NCBI GenBank assembly: GCA_022496205.1
Contig: WTXD01000007.1
Span: forward strand, 558,001 to 622,000
DNA: 64,000 nt
From: Gloeopeniophorella convolvens
Lineage: Eukaryota > Basidiomycota > Agaricomycetes > Russulales
Reading direction: 5' to 3'
Positions 11,180 through 21,296 of this stretch are shown in pieces. A model generated the notes under the pieces. It saw only the letters and a list, made by a program, of their open reading frames with translations. It was not told where the DNA came from and ran no database searches. Position 1 is the first letter of the stretch. Each line of letters starts with the position of its first letter. Position numbers and translations under genes: made by a program.

Positions 11180-12090
11180 TTACGACAATGGCCCACTAGC
11201 ACAGTTCGATGCGCTTGTGCGCCCAGTCGTCCTGCACATGCATGTCAAACCATATGCCGAGCTCGTGCGTGCGCTGTGCCGCCGCCGCACGAGCGTGCTG
11301 TGCGCGAGGTGCGCCTTGAGCAATCCCAGGTCGAGCGGCGTGCGCACGCCATCCTCCTCCCCATCCTCCTCACCCACGCCAAAGAAGGGCACGAGATGCA
11401 GAATGGTGTGTAGTGCTGCACAAGAGGGACGGGTGTGCACGTGCGCGGCGCGTGCAGCATCACGGCATGCTTAATGACCTCCCCATCGAGCCAGTGGAAG
11501 TGTTGCAGCGCAGCAGCACCTGCAAGAACGGCGGCATCGAACATGTTGCTAGTATTTGAGGGGCCGTGCAGCGCAAGGCATATGTGCCAGACCTGGGGTG
11601 CGAAGGGAGCGTGAGGGGGAAGGAACAGACACACTTACCAGCGAGGATGCAGAGCGCCCCTACGTGCAAGTGCAACGTCTTCCTCGCTCTACTTGCACGG
11701 GGGCAGGCACACGTTGTTTGAGTGCGCATGGCAGCGCAGGCATGGCGGGGCAGGTACCGGCCGGGCTTGACCTCACTCGTGGCCATGGGTGAGAGCTTGG
11801 CGTGGATGGAGAGCATATACCTTTGAAAGGGCATCGCGGCTCGGGGCGTACGACGTGCGCATCGACCTGTGTGATCACGCTGCAATTCGTAGCTCAGTCA
11901 GCTAGCGCATGGGTGTGGGCCGGGGCGTGTACGCACTGCGTCTTGCCGAGGGCGAGCTCGGCGTGGCCGAGTGAGGGAGGGGCCAAAGATGACGTTGAGC
12001 ACGCAGGGTCTGCTAAACTCGAGGTGGTGGCCAGTGTCGAGCGCAGCGAAGAAAGTCTTGCTCAGAGGTAAGTAGAGGGGCGATGGTAAC
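11180..12090 (-). pseudogene. Decayed copy of exosome subunit RRP45
   Basis: Read on the minus strand, fragments in several frames match the RNA exosome ring subunit Rrp45 in the right order: SKTFFAALDTGHHLEFSR and FGPSL, then GHAELALGKT after a frame change, VITQVDAHVVRPEPRCPFKG, then (another frame) YMLSIHAKLSPMATSEVKPG, GALCILAGK, VWHICLALHG, SNMFDAAVLAGAAALQHFHW, and PVPLVQHYT with a further frame change into ILHLVPFFG. At least three frame changes cannot be explained by introns, so the gene is dead. The end near 11180 is approximate. A functional copy is presumably elsewhere in the genome, because Rrp45 is essential in yeast. Confidence 0.72.
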
Positions 12091-12276
12091 CGCAACCTGG
12101 TGGCAAGCCGCGTCTGGTGCGACCTGGTGCGACCGTGCGCCGGCCCGTGACAGTTGACTACAGGATGTTCTTGTTCTAGTATCTGATCTCAATTTCTAAA
12201 TGTACTACGGATACTAAAGTGGGGTAGAGTAAGACATAATGAGGGAAGATGGCGAAGGGAGAACAAGAAAGCTAGC

Positions 12277-12351
12277 GGTCCACCACGCTCTCGGCTCGGC
12301 CTTCCTTGCTACACACTGGACCACCCGCCGCTTATGAGAGCACCGGTCCCT
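12277..12351. repeat. Left fragment of laccase duplication block, copy B
   Basis: About 75 bp matching 6809-6884 of copy A with a few substitutions. It ends at the 10-bp target site accggtccct, where the large transposon is inserted. The rest of copy B resumes at 21044. The roughly 190 bp just to the left (12091-12276) hold nothing recognisable. Confidence 0.85.
12342..12351. repeat. Target-site duplication, left
   Basis: The 10-mer accggtccct flanks the 8.7-kb element here and at 21034-21043. It occurs once, uninterrupted, at 6875-6884 in laccase block A, which gives the empty-site reference. Confidence 0.88.
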
Positions 12352-13490
12352 AGTGTTGCCGCGAAGTCTAAGTGCTTCGAAGTAACTTCGCTTCGCTTTG
12401 ATCACGTTACGTGTTCGACTTCACTTAGATTTGGCTAAGTTCGCTTTGAGGTCACTTCGAAGTGGGGCTAAGTGGTGCGGGGAGCCCCTCGCGACGGCTG
12501 GCGACCAATCAGCGACGGGCGCAGTGCCGCGCACAGTTGGCTATTTGCGTCACCTTTCTCACGACCCCAGTCCGATTCTTCCCGTCCCGTCCGGTCCCAC
12601 CCGCTTGGCCTCGGCTGAGCCGCCGCGCGGGTTCGGACCCCGCCGTCCCAAGCAACTGGCAACATCTTCAAGGTAGAGTTGGGCTCCAGTTGGGCCGCTT
12701 TTTTGAAGCTCTTTGTATGTTTGTATGGCACACATGTAGAGTAAAATAAAACACTTTTATTGTGCTATTGAAGTGAGCTATCTACTGAGTGCTAGGAAAG
12801 CTGAATGCAGAGTAGGGGTAAGCATACATGTAGTTAGCTGCTGGATAGCCCTGAGTTTGGGGGATTGCCATATTGGGACGCGCGGGAGGGAGTTGCGAGC
12901 CCGAAGGGAGGGGGCGCGGGAGTAAGTCGGCCAGGCTGAGTGGCGGTGCCGTGCTAGCAAGGGCGGCGGCGTCAGCGCGGGCCTTGGCGTTGGCGGCGGC
13001 GGTGCGTGCGTCATCTTTGGCTCGCGCGCCAGACTTCTCCCTGCCCCCGTAGGGGTCGTTGAGCTCCTCCTGGTGAGGGTCGTTGTGGGAGCCGGTATCG
13101 CGTGCCTGTTTCCGGTTGATCTCGCAGATGAGATCAACCACAGGGGCCGAGTCTTCCGCAGGTGCCTTCCGTTTTGGAGCACGTCTGACTCCCATAGTTG
13201 CAGATGTCTCGGACCAACCGTGTTGATTTGGGGTGATCGGCTTGGCAGCAGGAAGCGCGGGTCGACCATGTGCCTGGGTAGAGACGAGCGCAGCAGATAA
13301 TTGGTTCCGGGCGGTCCTGAGCGACTGGAGCACGGAGGGAGATGAATCCACCGACGCCAATTGCTGCGACAGCAATGTAATATCGCTTGCCATCACAGCC
13401 ATTGCGGCGCTGTCATCGCTTCTCGCTTCCATGCTTTGCGCTCCGGGAGCTTTAGCCTTTTTGGGAAGCGGCTTCTTGAACTTGTCAGTA

Positions 13491-15536
13491 CTCTACAAAA
13501 ACCCTCCCCTCTTATGATACCAAATAAGACCTTTTTTGTCCTTAATAAGTGATTATTGGGAACTGGGCTTATTTCTTCCTTATCCATCTAAATTGCCACA
13601 CTAGTCAAAAGACCTACATCTTATTAGCATCTTTAAAAGAACACTCAAAGATAAGGCACACAATAAGACAGAAATAAGCTAGTGAAAAGATAGTCACACT
13701 ACAATGTAGAAGCAGTGAAAAGGAGCTAATATTGCAACATTATACTACTAACATTATACACTATTAAAGTAGCTAATAGTAACCCTAACCCTAACATAAC
13801 CCCACCTTAGAAACCCAACCCTAACCCTCAACCACAAGTCATCCAGCCAGGGACCAGAGTCTGCTGCTCAACAGAGTCAGCAATAGTACATGGAAGAGTG
13901 AAGAAACATACCTTATACCAGTCAAAGAAGCAAGAGATAATGAGAGGCGAGGCAGCAACAAGCCAGCAAGATCTTGCACTAGTCATAAAGTCAGAAAACC
14001 CATGTAGGACATGCTAAACACTCACCCTATGCCCAGTTCCATCCTATACTGACCTTAACTTGCAGGTAGTGGGCTTGCAGGTACGGCGGGAGGGAAGGGA
14101 AGAGGAAAGGGAGAGGGGAAATGGGGAAAGATGGAGGGAGGAGAAGAGAGCGAAACGACGTGGCAACGCGCGTCGCAAAGTTTCGTACGACACCGGGTTC
14201 AGCCGGATAGTTCACACGCACATCACGCATCACGCGTCACGCGTTCTTGCCTTGCAGGCCAACGGTTCGACTTGTCGTTTTTCGAAAACGGCGGCTGAGT
14301 TGTACACACACAGGTGTGCTATCCATCGCCTCTTGCTCCCACTCTTCCTGACCTGCTCGTTTGCGACCGCGGCGCACCCCGCACTGCGCATACTACGCAG
14401 ATGCACCAGCCCACCCAGGTGCCCACGCGCACCGCCGCCCCTCGCAGTCACTGCCTATAAGTCCCTGTGCCACCGTCCGTGCGCTGATCTATGTCCCCCA
14501 GTTCAGGCGCCCTCCCGCGCCTTGTCCCCCCGCGCCTACCACCGCCCCCCACGCCTTGAATCCACCGCATCACCATACGCGCTCGCTGCCCACACCGCCG
14601 GCTGTGGCAACGCCAAGCACGGCGCCGCTGCGCCCCCGCCTCGTCTGGTGTCCGTGACGATCACGTCACCCCGCACCGCGCCTCATCGCCCTCGCTTCGG
14701 TTGTCCGCCGCCCCGTGCCTCCTGCCCTCGCCGTCCCGCCTCCTCACTGTACTTATGCAACGAGGTGTCGTAGCTCAGTCCGGCCCATCAAGTCTAGGTG
14801 CGTGGTACCCGCCTCGGGCGTCGGCAGTGCGCTAACCACCCCCGATGCCTGCACAGCACCCTGCGACCGGCCCCCTCCCCTCGTCACCCTCTCCGCCAGC
14901 CCGCCGTGCTCGCGGCGCTTGCGGCGCGGCCAACGACCTAGCGCGGAGGGCGCAACGAGGTGCACCGGCGCATCTGATATGCGGTATCCATGTTGACTGC
15001 CAAGCCCACTCCATACCCCCGTATCTGCTCCCGCGCGGAGCAGCACGGCCCCGACGCAACGACAACGATAACGACACCGCCGCCGCCCGATGCTGTCCAG
15101 TGACGACGACGGTGGCCACGACACGCCACGATGCAGCACAGCCATGACGGTGACAACAACAATGACAACGACGATGACAACGACGCCGCCGCCGCCGCCA
15201 CCAGCATCGTGCACCCACGACTGCGACGAGATCAAGGACGACAGCGGCGGTGGTGGCGCGCGTGGGAACGGCGGTAGCGACTGCGAGAACGGCGGCAGTC
15301 AGTGCACAAGGGACCGCAGCGGGCGGGAAACTCTAGACAGATTATATCCAATACTATCTCTATTCTTTTGTATAGAGAGGTTTTTTTTCAGATGTAAGGA
15401 AGGCAGAAGCTGAGCAGAAGACTCAGGCAAGCTGAAGGCTGTAAGATGGGCATAAGCAGGCTCTAATCTAGCTCTAAGAGTGCTAAGAAAGGCTAATCCT
15501 GGTAAGCAGGAGTAAGACAGGGGGGTTTTCGTAGAG
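13491..15536. mobile_element. TA-flanked non-autonomous element, 2,046 bp, nested in left arm
   Basis: TA stands at both borders (13489-13490 and 15537-15538), and the uninterrupted right arm has one TA at that point, so the TA was duplicated on insertion. The ends are inverted repeats: ctctacaaaaaccctcccc and, on the other strand, ctctacgaaaacccccctg, 20 of 24 positions alike. A TA target is the hallmark of Tc1/mariner-type elements. I find no transposase inside. The interior has telomere-like CCCTAA repeats (13781-13832), an AT-rich left third, and a GC-rich right part with simple repeats (about 15060-15300, gac/gcc-type). It is probably mobilised in trans. Confidence 0.8.
13781..13832. repeat. 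Interstitial telomere-like repeats (CCCTAA)n
   Basis: Imperfect copies of CCCTAA, such as aaccctaaccctaacataac, then aacccaaccctaaccctcaa. The motif is the complement of the fungal telomere repeat TTAGGG. The tract is inside the TA-flanked element, not at a chromosome end. Confidence 0.7.
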
Positions 15537-17753
15537 TAATTCGTTCCCTGTACACCTGTGGCCCCTCAAAATGGTAGCCAACTGCTGCAAGGTGCTTGCA
15601 GAACTCAATTCTAGGCCAGTCCAAGCAGCTACATTGGCAAGTGAGCAGATCCACAACATATGCTTTTACAAAAAAGCGCCCATCATTACGTTTGGCAACC
15701 GCTTCTTTGCTAATTTCCGGTGCGCATTTCAGGATCTCGTTACGGCGCGCCTCCACGAGGTCCGGACCATCAAAGCCAAGGATCTGGCTCTCGTGGCGGC
15801 TATGGTAACTCGGCAACATGCACTTGACAAGCGTGTAAACGAGGTGATCTAGATGGCGATTGCGCTTCCCCTTAAGCCAGGTAGACTTGAGTACATGGTG
15901 ATAGCTAGATCATACATCAGATTGTATCGCGCGCGACCGATCCTGTAGTAGATAAGATTACTTACGACTCAATAAGCATATTTGTATCGCCTTCTTCAAA
16001 GATCGTGCGCCGCTGCCTTGAGATCGCGGACCACATCTGTACATCTGGCATCCATTTATCTCTGAGATAAGATACAACACTTTCGGGAAAGGCAGGATTG
16101 GTCTGGATCGTTGCCCAGATTTCATAGAACTTGATGGGATCCGAGATCCTTACCCAGTCTTTGACAAGCTTCCAGAGAGCCGGGAACTCGGTCGTATTGA
16201 AATGCGTGCGCATGGCTCGGAGTACATGCCACCAGCAGTACAGGATCCGAGCTCTCGGAAACACTGCTCTGATGGCATTAATTTGCGCTTGATCGCAATC
16301 CGTCATTACGATTGACGGATAGATTTCCGGGCTCCACTGCTTGACTGTACTCAGGAACCACTGAATGGTTACCTGAGTGCCACTGGATGACAGCAACCAA
16401 GCTACCGGTACGCCTAGTGGGCGGAAGTTAAGCGTATGTCCACCAAATGAAGCATTACACGTACCGTGGCCCCAATGATCTCGCACCAGAAGCGTGAATA
16501 GCTGCAATCCAACGTATTGAGTGGTGTTGTGAGTGGCGTCGATCCCCAGGAACGCGCTGCCGAGCTGCCGGAAAGCGTCCACCTGCCATTTGGTCTGCAG
16601 GCAGAGGACAAAGGTGTCTGGGGCAAGATCTGAGCCATCTAGGGGGAGATCGTGCTTATCCTTGTAGATCACATTGTTCCCCTCATCTCTAAGGTTGCTG
16701 ACCCATGTTCTGGTCGAGGTTGCATCATTTGGATCGAGGCGGATCTCTTGATTTTCAATAATCTGCTTCATTCTGTAGATATCTCGCATCAAGATATGAT
16801 AATCTCGATGGGCGGGCGTGTACTGTGATTGGACGCGCGCCCGCTAAGAATAGGAATTAGTCATAGCGATCAAATGGAAATGAACACAACGCACAATATG
16901 CTTGGGCTCCACTCGCATCCGGAGTAGATCGAGCACTAGGCCCTGCGTTTCATTTGACAGATGGGTGAATCTGAGATTCTCCTCGCCGATCTCATGATTG
17001 TGCTCAGCGTCGTAGCGGCCGAGTACGGTGGGGACATGCCAATAGAGTTTGATAGTAACTTTGCATTTGCAATCTGTTCGCTTCTTTGCTACCTTGCGCT
17101 TGGCGTCGGGCTTGGGCTGGTAGGCTGCTTCCCCTTTCGTCGTGCCACGTGCGCAGGAGTAGACTCGCCGTTCCCACCAGATCGGACCCTCTGAGCGGGT
17201 TGTATGATGGGAAATGAACTCAATTGAGTGATCCATCTGCTCGGCTTTGAGCCAAGCCTGAAAGTCGGCGAGATCATCCCATTCGAGCGTGGACTTCTTG
17301 CGGTCATGACTAATGCTGCCGATGCGCGTGGAGGTTGCCGGGTCTTCTCCCTCGGCAGCTTCATTTCCGTGGGTTCGACGACGTGTTTGATTGGGCAGGA
17401 AGTCGGCGGGAGCGTTGGGAATGACGAACGTTGCCATTTCGAGGACAGGGGAGCAGGAAAGGGGCGGGGGCCTTCAGGACACACTCCCCCCGTGTTCCCC
17501 TGCTCACCCGGACACACAGACACACGACACATGGGTAAACACTTTATTTGTGTTTATTTACTCTACTATACTCCGGGAATTTGGACTCTTGTCCCAGGAC
17601 ACAAAAGTGTCCTGAGTCTCCACGTCCGATCTCTCAGGTCCGGAGCACCGGCCCGCTTACTTCCGGCACCCGTGAGAAGGTGGACAAAAATCAAAGACTG
17701 GTTTGACCTCCCCATTACGTGAACGCGTGACATGTGTGACAGCCTGTCCATGT

Positions 17754-20700
17754 AGTCTTTGATTTTTGTCCACCTTCTCACGGGTGCCGGAAGTAAGCGG
17801 GCCGGTGCTCCGGACCTGAGAGATCGGACGTGGAGACTCAGGACACTTTTGTGTCCTGGGACAAGAGTCCAAATTCCCGGAGTATAGTAGAGTAAATAAA
17901 CACAAATAAAGTGTTTACCCATGTGTCGTGTGTCTGTGTGTCCGGGTGAGCAGGGGAACACGGGGGGAGTGTGTCCTGAAGGCCCCCCGCCCCTTTCCTG
18001 CTCCCCTGTCCTCGAAATGGCAACGTTCGTCATTCCCAACGCTCCCGCCGACTTCCTGCCCAATCAAACACGTCGTCGAACCCACGGAAATGAAGCTGCC
18101 GAGGGAGAAGACCCGGCAACCTCCACGCGCATCGGCAGCATTAGTCATGACCGCAAGAAGTCCACGCTCGAATGGGATGATCTCGCCGACTTTCAGGCTT
18201 GGCTCAAAGCCGAGCAGATGGATCACTCAATTGAGTTCATTTCCCATCATACAACCCGCTCAGAGGGTCCGATCTGGTGGGAACGGCGAGTCTACTCCTG
18301 CGCACGTGGCACGACGAAAGGGGAAGCAGCCTACCAGCCCAAGCCCGACGCCAAGCGCAAGGTAGCAAAGAAGCGAACAGATTGCAAATGCAAAGTTACT
18401 ATCAAACTCTATTGGCATGTCCCCACCGTACTCGGCCGCTACGACGCTGAGCACAATCATGAGATCGGCGAGGAGAATCTCAGATTCACCCATCTGTCAA
18501 ATGAAACGCAGGGCCTAGTGCTCGATCTACTCCGGATGCGAGTGGAGCCCAAGCATATTGTGCGTTGTGTTCATTTCCATTTGATCGCTATGACTAATTC
18601 CTATTCTTAGCGGGCGCGCGTCCAATCACAGTACACGCCCGCCCATCGAGATTATCATATCTTGATGCGAGATATCTACAGAATGAAGCAGATTATTGAA
18701 AATCAAGAGATCCGCCTCGATCCAAATGATGCAACCTCGACCAGAACATGGGTCAGCAACCTTAGAGATGAGGGGAACAATGTGATCTACAAGGATAAGC
18801 ACGATCTCCCCCTAGATGGCTCAGATCTTGCCCCAGACACCTTTGTCCTCTGCCTGCAGACCAAATGGCAGGTGGACGCTTTCCGGCAGCTCGGCAGCGC
18901 GTTCCTGGGGATCGACGCCACTCACAACACCACTCAATACGTTGGATTGCAGCTATTCACGCTTCTGGTGCGAGATCATTGGGGCCACGGTACGTGTAAT
19001 GCTTCATTTGGTGGACATACGCTTAACTTCCGCCCACTAGGCGTACCGGTAGCTTGGTTGCTGTCATCCAGTGGCACTCAGGTAACCATTCAGTGGTTCC
19101 TGAGTACAGTCAAGCAGTGGAGCCCGGAAATCTATCCGTCAATCGTAATGACGGATTGCGATCAAGCGCAAATTAATGCCATCAGAGCAGTGTTTCCGAG
19201 AGCTCGGATCCTGTACTGCTGGTGGCATGTACTCCGAGCCATGCGCACGCATTTCAATACGACCGAGTTCCCGGCTCTCTGGAAGCTTGTCAAAGACTGG
19301 GTAAGGATCTCGGATCCCATCAAGTTCTATGAAATCTGGGCAACGATCCAGACCAATCCTGCCTTTCCCGAAAGTGTTGTATCTTATCTCAGAGATAAAT
19401 GGATGCCAGATGTACAGATGTGGTCCGCGATCTCAAGGCAGCGGCGCACGATCTTTGAAGAAGGCGATACAAATATGCTTATTGAGTCGTAAGTAATCTT
19501 ATCTACTACAGGATCGGTCGCGCGCGATACAATCTGATGTATGATCTAGCTATCACCATGTACTCAAGTCTACCTGGCTTAAGGGGAAGCGCAATCGCCA
19601 TCTAGATCACCTCGTTTACACGCTTGTCAAGTGCATGTTGCCGAGTTACCATAGCCGCCACGAGAGCCAGATCCTTGGCTTTGATGGTCCGGACCTCGTG
19701 GAGGCGCGCCGTAACGAGATCCTGAAATGCGCACCGGAAATTAGCAAAGAAGCGGTTGCCAAACGTAATGATGGGCGCTTTTTTGTAAAAGCATATGTTG
19801 TGGATCTGCTCACTTGCCAATGTAGCTGCTTGGACTGGCCTAGAATTGAGTTCTGCAAGCACCTTGCAGCAGTTGGCTACCATTTTGAGGGGCCACAGGT
19901 GTACAGGGAACGAATTACTGACAAGTTCAAGAAGCCGCTTCCCAAAAAGGCTAAAGCTCCCGGAGCGCAAAGCATGGAAGCGAGAAGCGATGACAGCGCC
20001 GCAATGGCTGTGATGGCAAGCGATATTACATTGCTGTCGCAGCAATTGGCGTCGGTGGATTCATCTCCCTCCGTGCTCCAGTCGCTCAGGACCGCCCGGA
20101 ACCAATTATCTGCTGCGCTCGTCTCTACCCAGGCACATGGTCGACCCGCGCTTCCTGCTGCCAAGCCGATCACCCCAAATCAACACGGTTGGTCCGAGAC
20201 ATCTGCAACTATGGGAGTCAGACGTGCTCCAAAACGGAAGGCACCTGCGGAAGACTCGGCCCCTGTGGTTGATCTCATCTGCGAGATCAACCGGAAACAG
20301 GCACGCGATACCGGCTCCCACAACGACCCTCACCAGGAGGAGCTCAACGACCCCTACGGGGGCAGGGAGAAGTCTGGCGCGCGAGCCAAAGATGACGCAC
20401 GCACCGCCGCCGCCAACGCCAAGGCCCGCGCTGACGCCGCCGCCCTTGCTAGCACGGCACCGCCACTCAGCCTGGCCGACTTACTCCCGCGCCCCCTCCC
20501 TTCGGGCTCGCAACTCCCTCCCGCGCGTCCCAATATGGCAATCCCCCAAACTCAGGGCTATCCAGCAGCTAACTACATGTATGCTTACCCCTACTCTGCA
20601 TTCAGCTTTCCTAGCACTCAGTAGATAGCTCACTTCAATAGCACAATAAAAGTGTTTTATTTTACTCTACATGTGTGCCATACAAACATACAAAGAGCTT

Positions 20701-20872
20701 CAAAAAAGCGGCCCAACTGGAGCCCAACTCTACCTTGAAGATGTTGCCAGTTGCTTGGGACGGCGGGGTCCGAACCCGCGCGGCGGCTCAGCCGAGGCCA
20801 AGCGGGTGGGACCGGACGGGACGGGAAGAATCGGACTGGGGTCGTGAGAAAGGTGACGAAAATAGCCAACTG
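17754..20872. repeat. Right arm of palindrome
   Basis: 3,119 bp, the inverted counterpart of the left arm. The outer end is agccaactg (20864-20872) and the inner end agtctttga (17754). It carries the intact transposase. The 54-bp spacer 17700-17753 between the arms is unique sequence. Confidence 0.95.
18017..20624 (+). CDS. MULE transposase, right copy, intact
   Basis: Three exons, 18017-18559, 18611-19488 and 19550-20624, give 831 aa with two GT-AG introns (51 and 61 nt). Residues about 50-160 resemble a FAR1/WRKY-GCM1 zinc finger (YSCARG; DCKCKVTIKLY; YDAEHNHEIG). The MULE catalytic domain follows, with FLGIDATHNTTQYVG (first Asp) and SIVMTDCDQAQINAIRAVFP (second Asp), then ILYCWWHVLRAM (the family's C/H motif). 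The third acidic residue is not assigned with certainty. A SWIM zinc finger reads CQCSCLDWPRIEFCKHL at about 570. The last 230 residues are low-complexity and charged. It would cut and paste elements with matching ends, including the one it sits in. No lesion was found, so it may be active. Confidence 0.92.
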
Positions 20873-21033
20873 GTCAAACCGACCTCGATCTGGCTGAGGT
20901 CAGACGGAGGTCCTGGCGGCTGGCATCCATCCGACATCCGATTGGAGCTCGAACCGAGCCCGACTTTTCGGACATCGAAACCGGGGTGCGGGGAGTTTGG
21001 CGGTGTAGCTCAACTTAGCTTAGCGGCAACACT

Positions 21034-21043
21034 ACCGGTCCCT
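21034..21043. repeat. Target-site duplication, right
   Basis: A second copy of accggtccct, directly after the right end of the element. It is followed at 21044 by ccctcaaaatc, matching laccase block A after position 6884 apart from a few-base indel. Confidence 0.88.
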
Positions 21044-21296
21044 CCCTCAAAATCAATCTTCGACTCAGGCCCTTTCGGACACAAATTGGAGTACTCCGGA
21101 ATTCAGAAAAGCAATATTTTTTATAATTCAGTATTAACAAGATCGTGCATTGTCCGTGTAATGTAGTTAGTATGTGACTAGCAAATCAGCGAAGGGATCG
21201 AAGAATGATCGTAGCAAAAGAGTCCACAGCGAAACCAAAACGAAACAGTCCTCCGTTCAAACCAGAACCAGACAAGCATTAGTCTCCGGAAGACCT

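Larger units (their letters stand above)
12782..17437 (-). pseudogene. MULE transposase, left copy, disrupted
   Basis: This is the mirror copy of the transposase gene at 18017-20624. Exons 1 (17437-16895) and 2 (16843-15966) are intact and give the same protein as the right copy. Exon 3 begins at 15904 and is cut after the codons for YRERIT by a 2,046-bp element inserted at TA (13491-15536). It then resumes and runs to the stop at 12782. The insertion adds stop codons, so at best a truncated protein would be made that keeps the DDE-type core and SWIM finger but loses the disordered C-terminal tail of about 230 aa. Confidence 0.9.
12534..17699. repeat. Left arm of palindrome
   Basis: This arm is the reverse complement of 17754-20872, except for the 2,046-bp TA-flanked insertion (plus the TA duplication) at 13489-15538. 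Without it the arm is 3,118 bp. I saw only isolated differences: a run of five versus six C/G near 17470, and one base near 12547. Confidence 0.95.
12352..21033. mobile_element. MULE-type DNA transposon, 8,682 bp, built around a large palindrome
   Basis: The ends are short terminal inverted repeats: agtgttgccgc on the left and its complement at 21023-21033, with weaker match for about ten more bases (aagtctaagt against aagctaagt). A 10-bp target duplication flanks it, as expected for Mutator-like elements (typically 8-11 bp). Unique ends of about 180 and 160 bp enclose two 3.1-kb arms in inverted orientation, separated by a 54-bp spacer (17700-17753). Each arm carries a MULE transposase gene with its start near the centre. 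The left unique end is rich in repeated cttcg and cgaagt motifs, which may be transposase-binding sites. No flanking duplication is seen at the borders of the palindrome itself, so the unit that moved last is the whole 8.7 kb (or a simpler form in which the palindrome arose later). Confidence 0.85.

Noticed and set aside
13781..13832. CCCTAA repeats as a possible chromosome end
   Set aside because: The tract is short and imperfect and lies inside the TA-flanked element with normal genes on both sides.
17566..18063. 165-aa ORF crossing the centre of the palindrome on the minus strand
   Set aside because: It is an antisense mirror reading of transposase leader sequence through both arms, with no domain.
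20755..20800. TpsiC-arm-like sequence in the palindrome arm (GCGGG loop CCCGC followed by GTCCCA on the other strand)
   Set aside because: No matching 5' acceptor strand or D and anticodon arms are found upstream; it is probably GC-rich chance.
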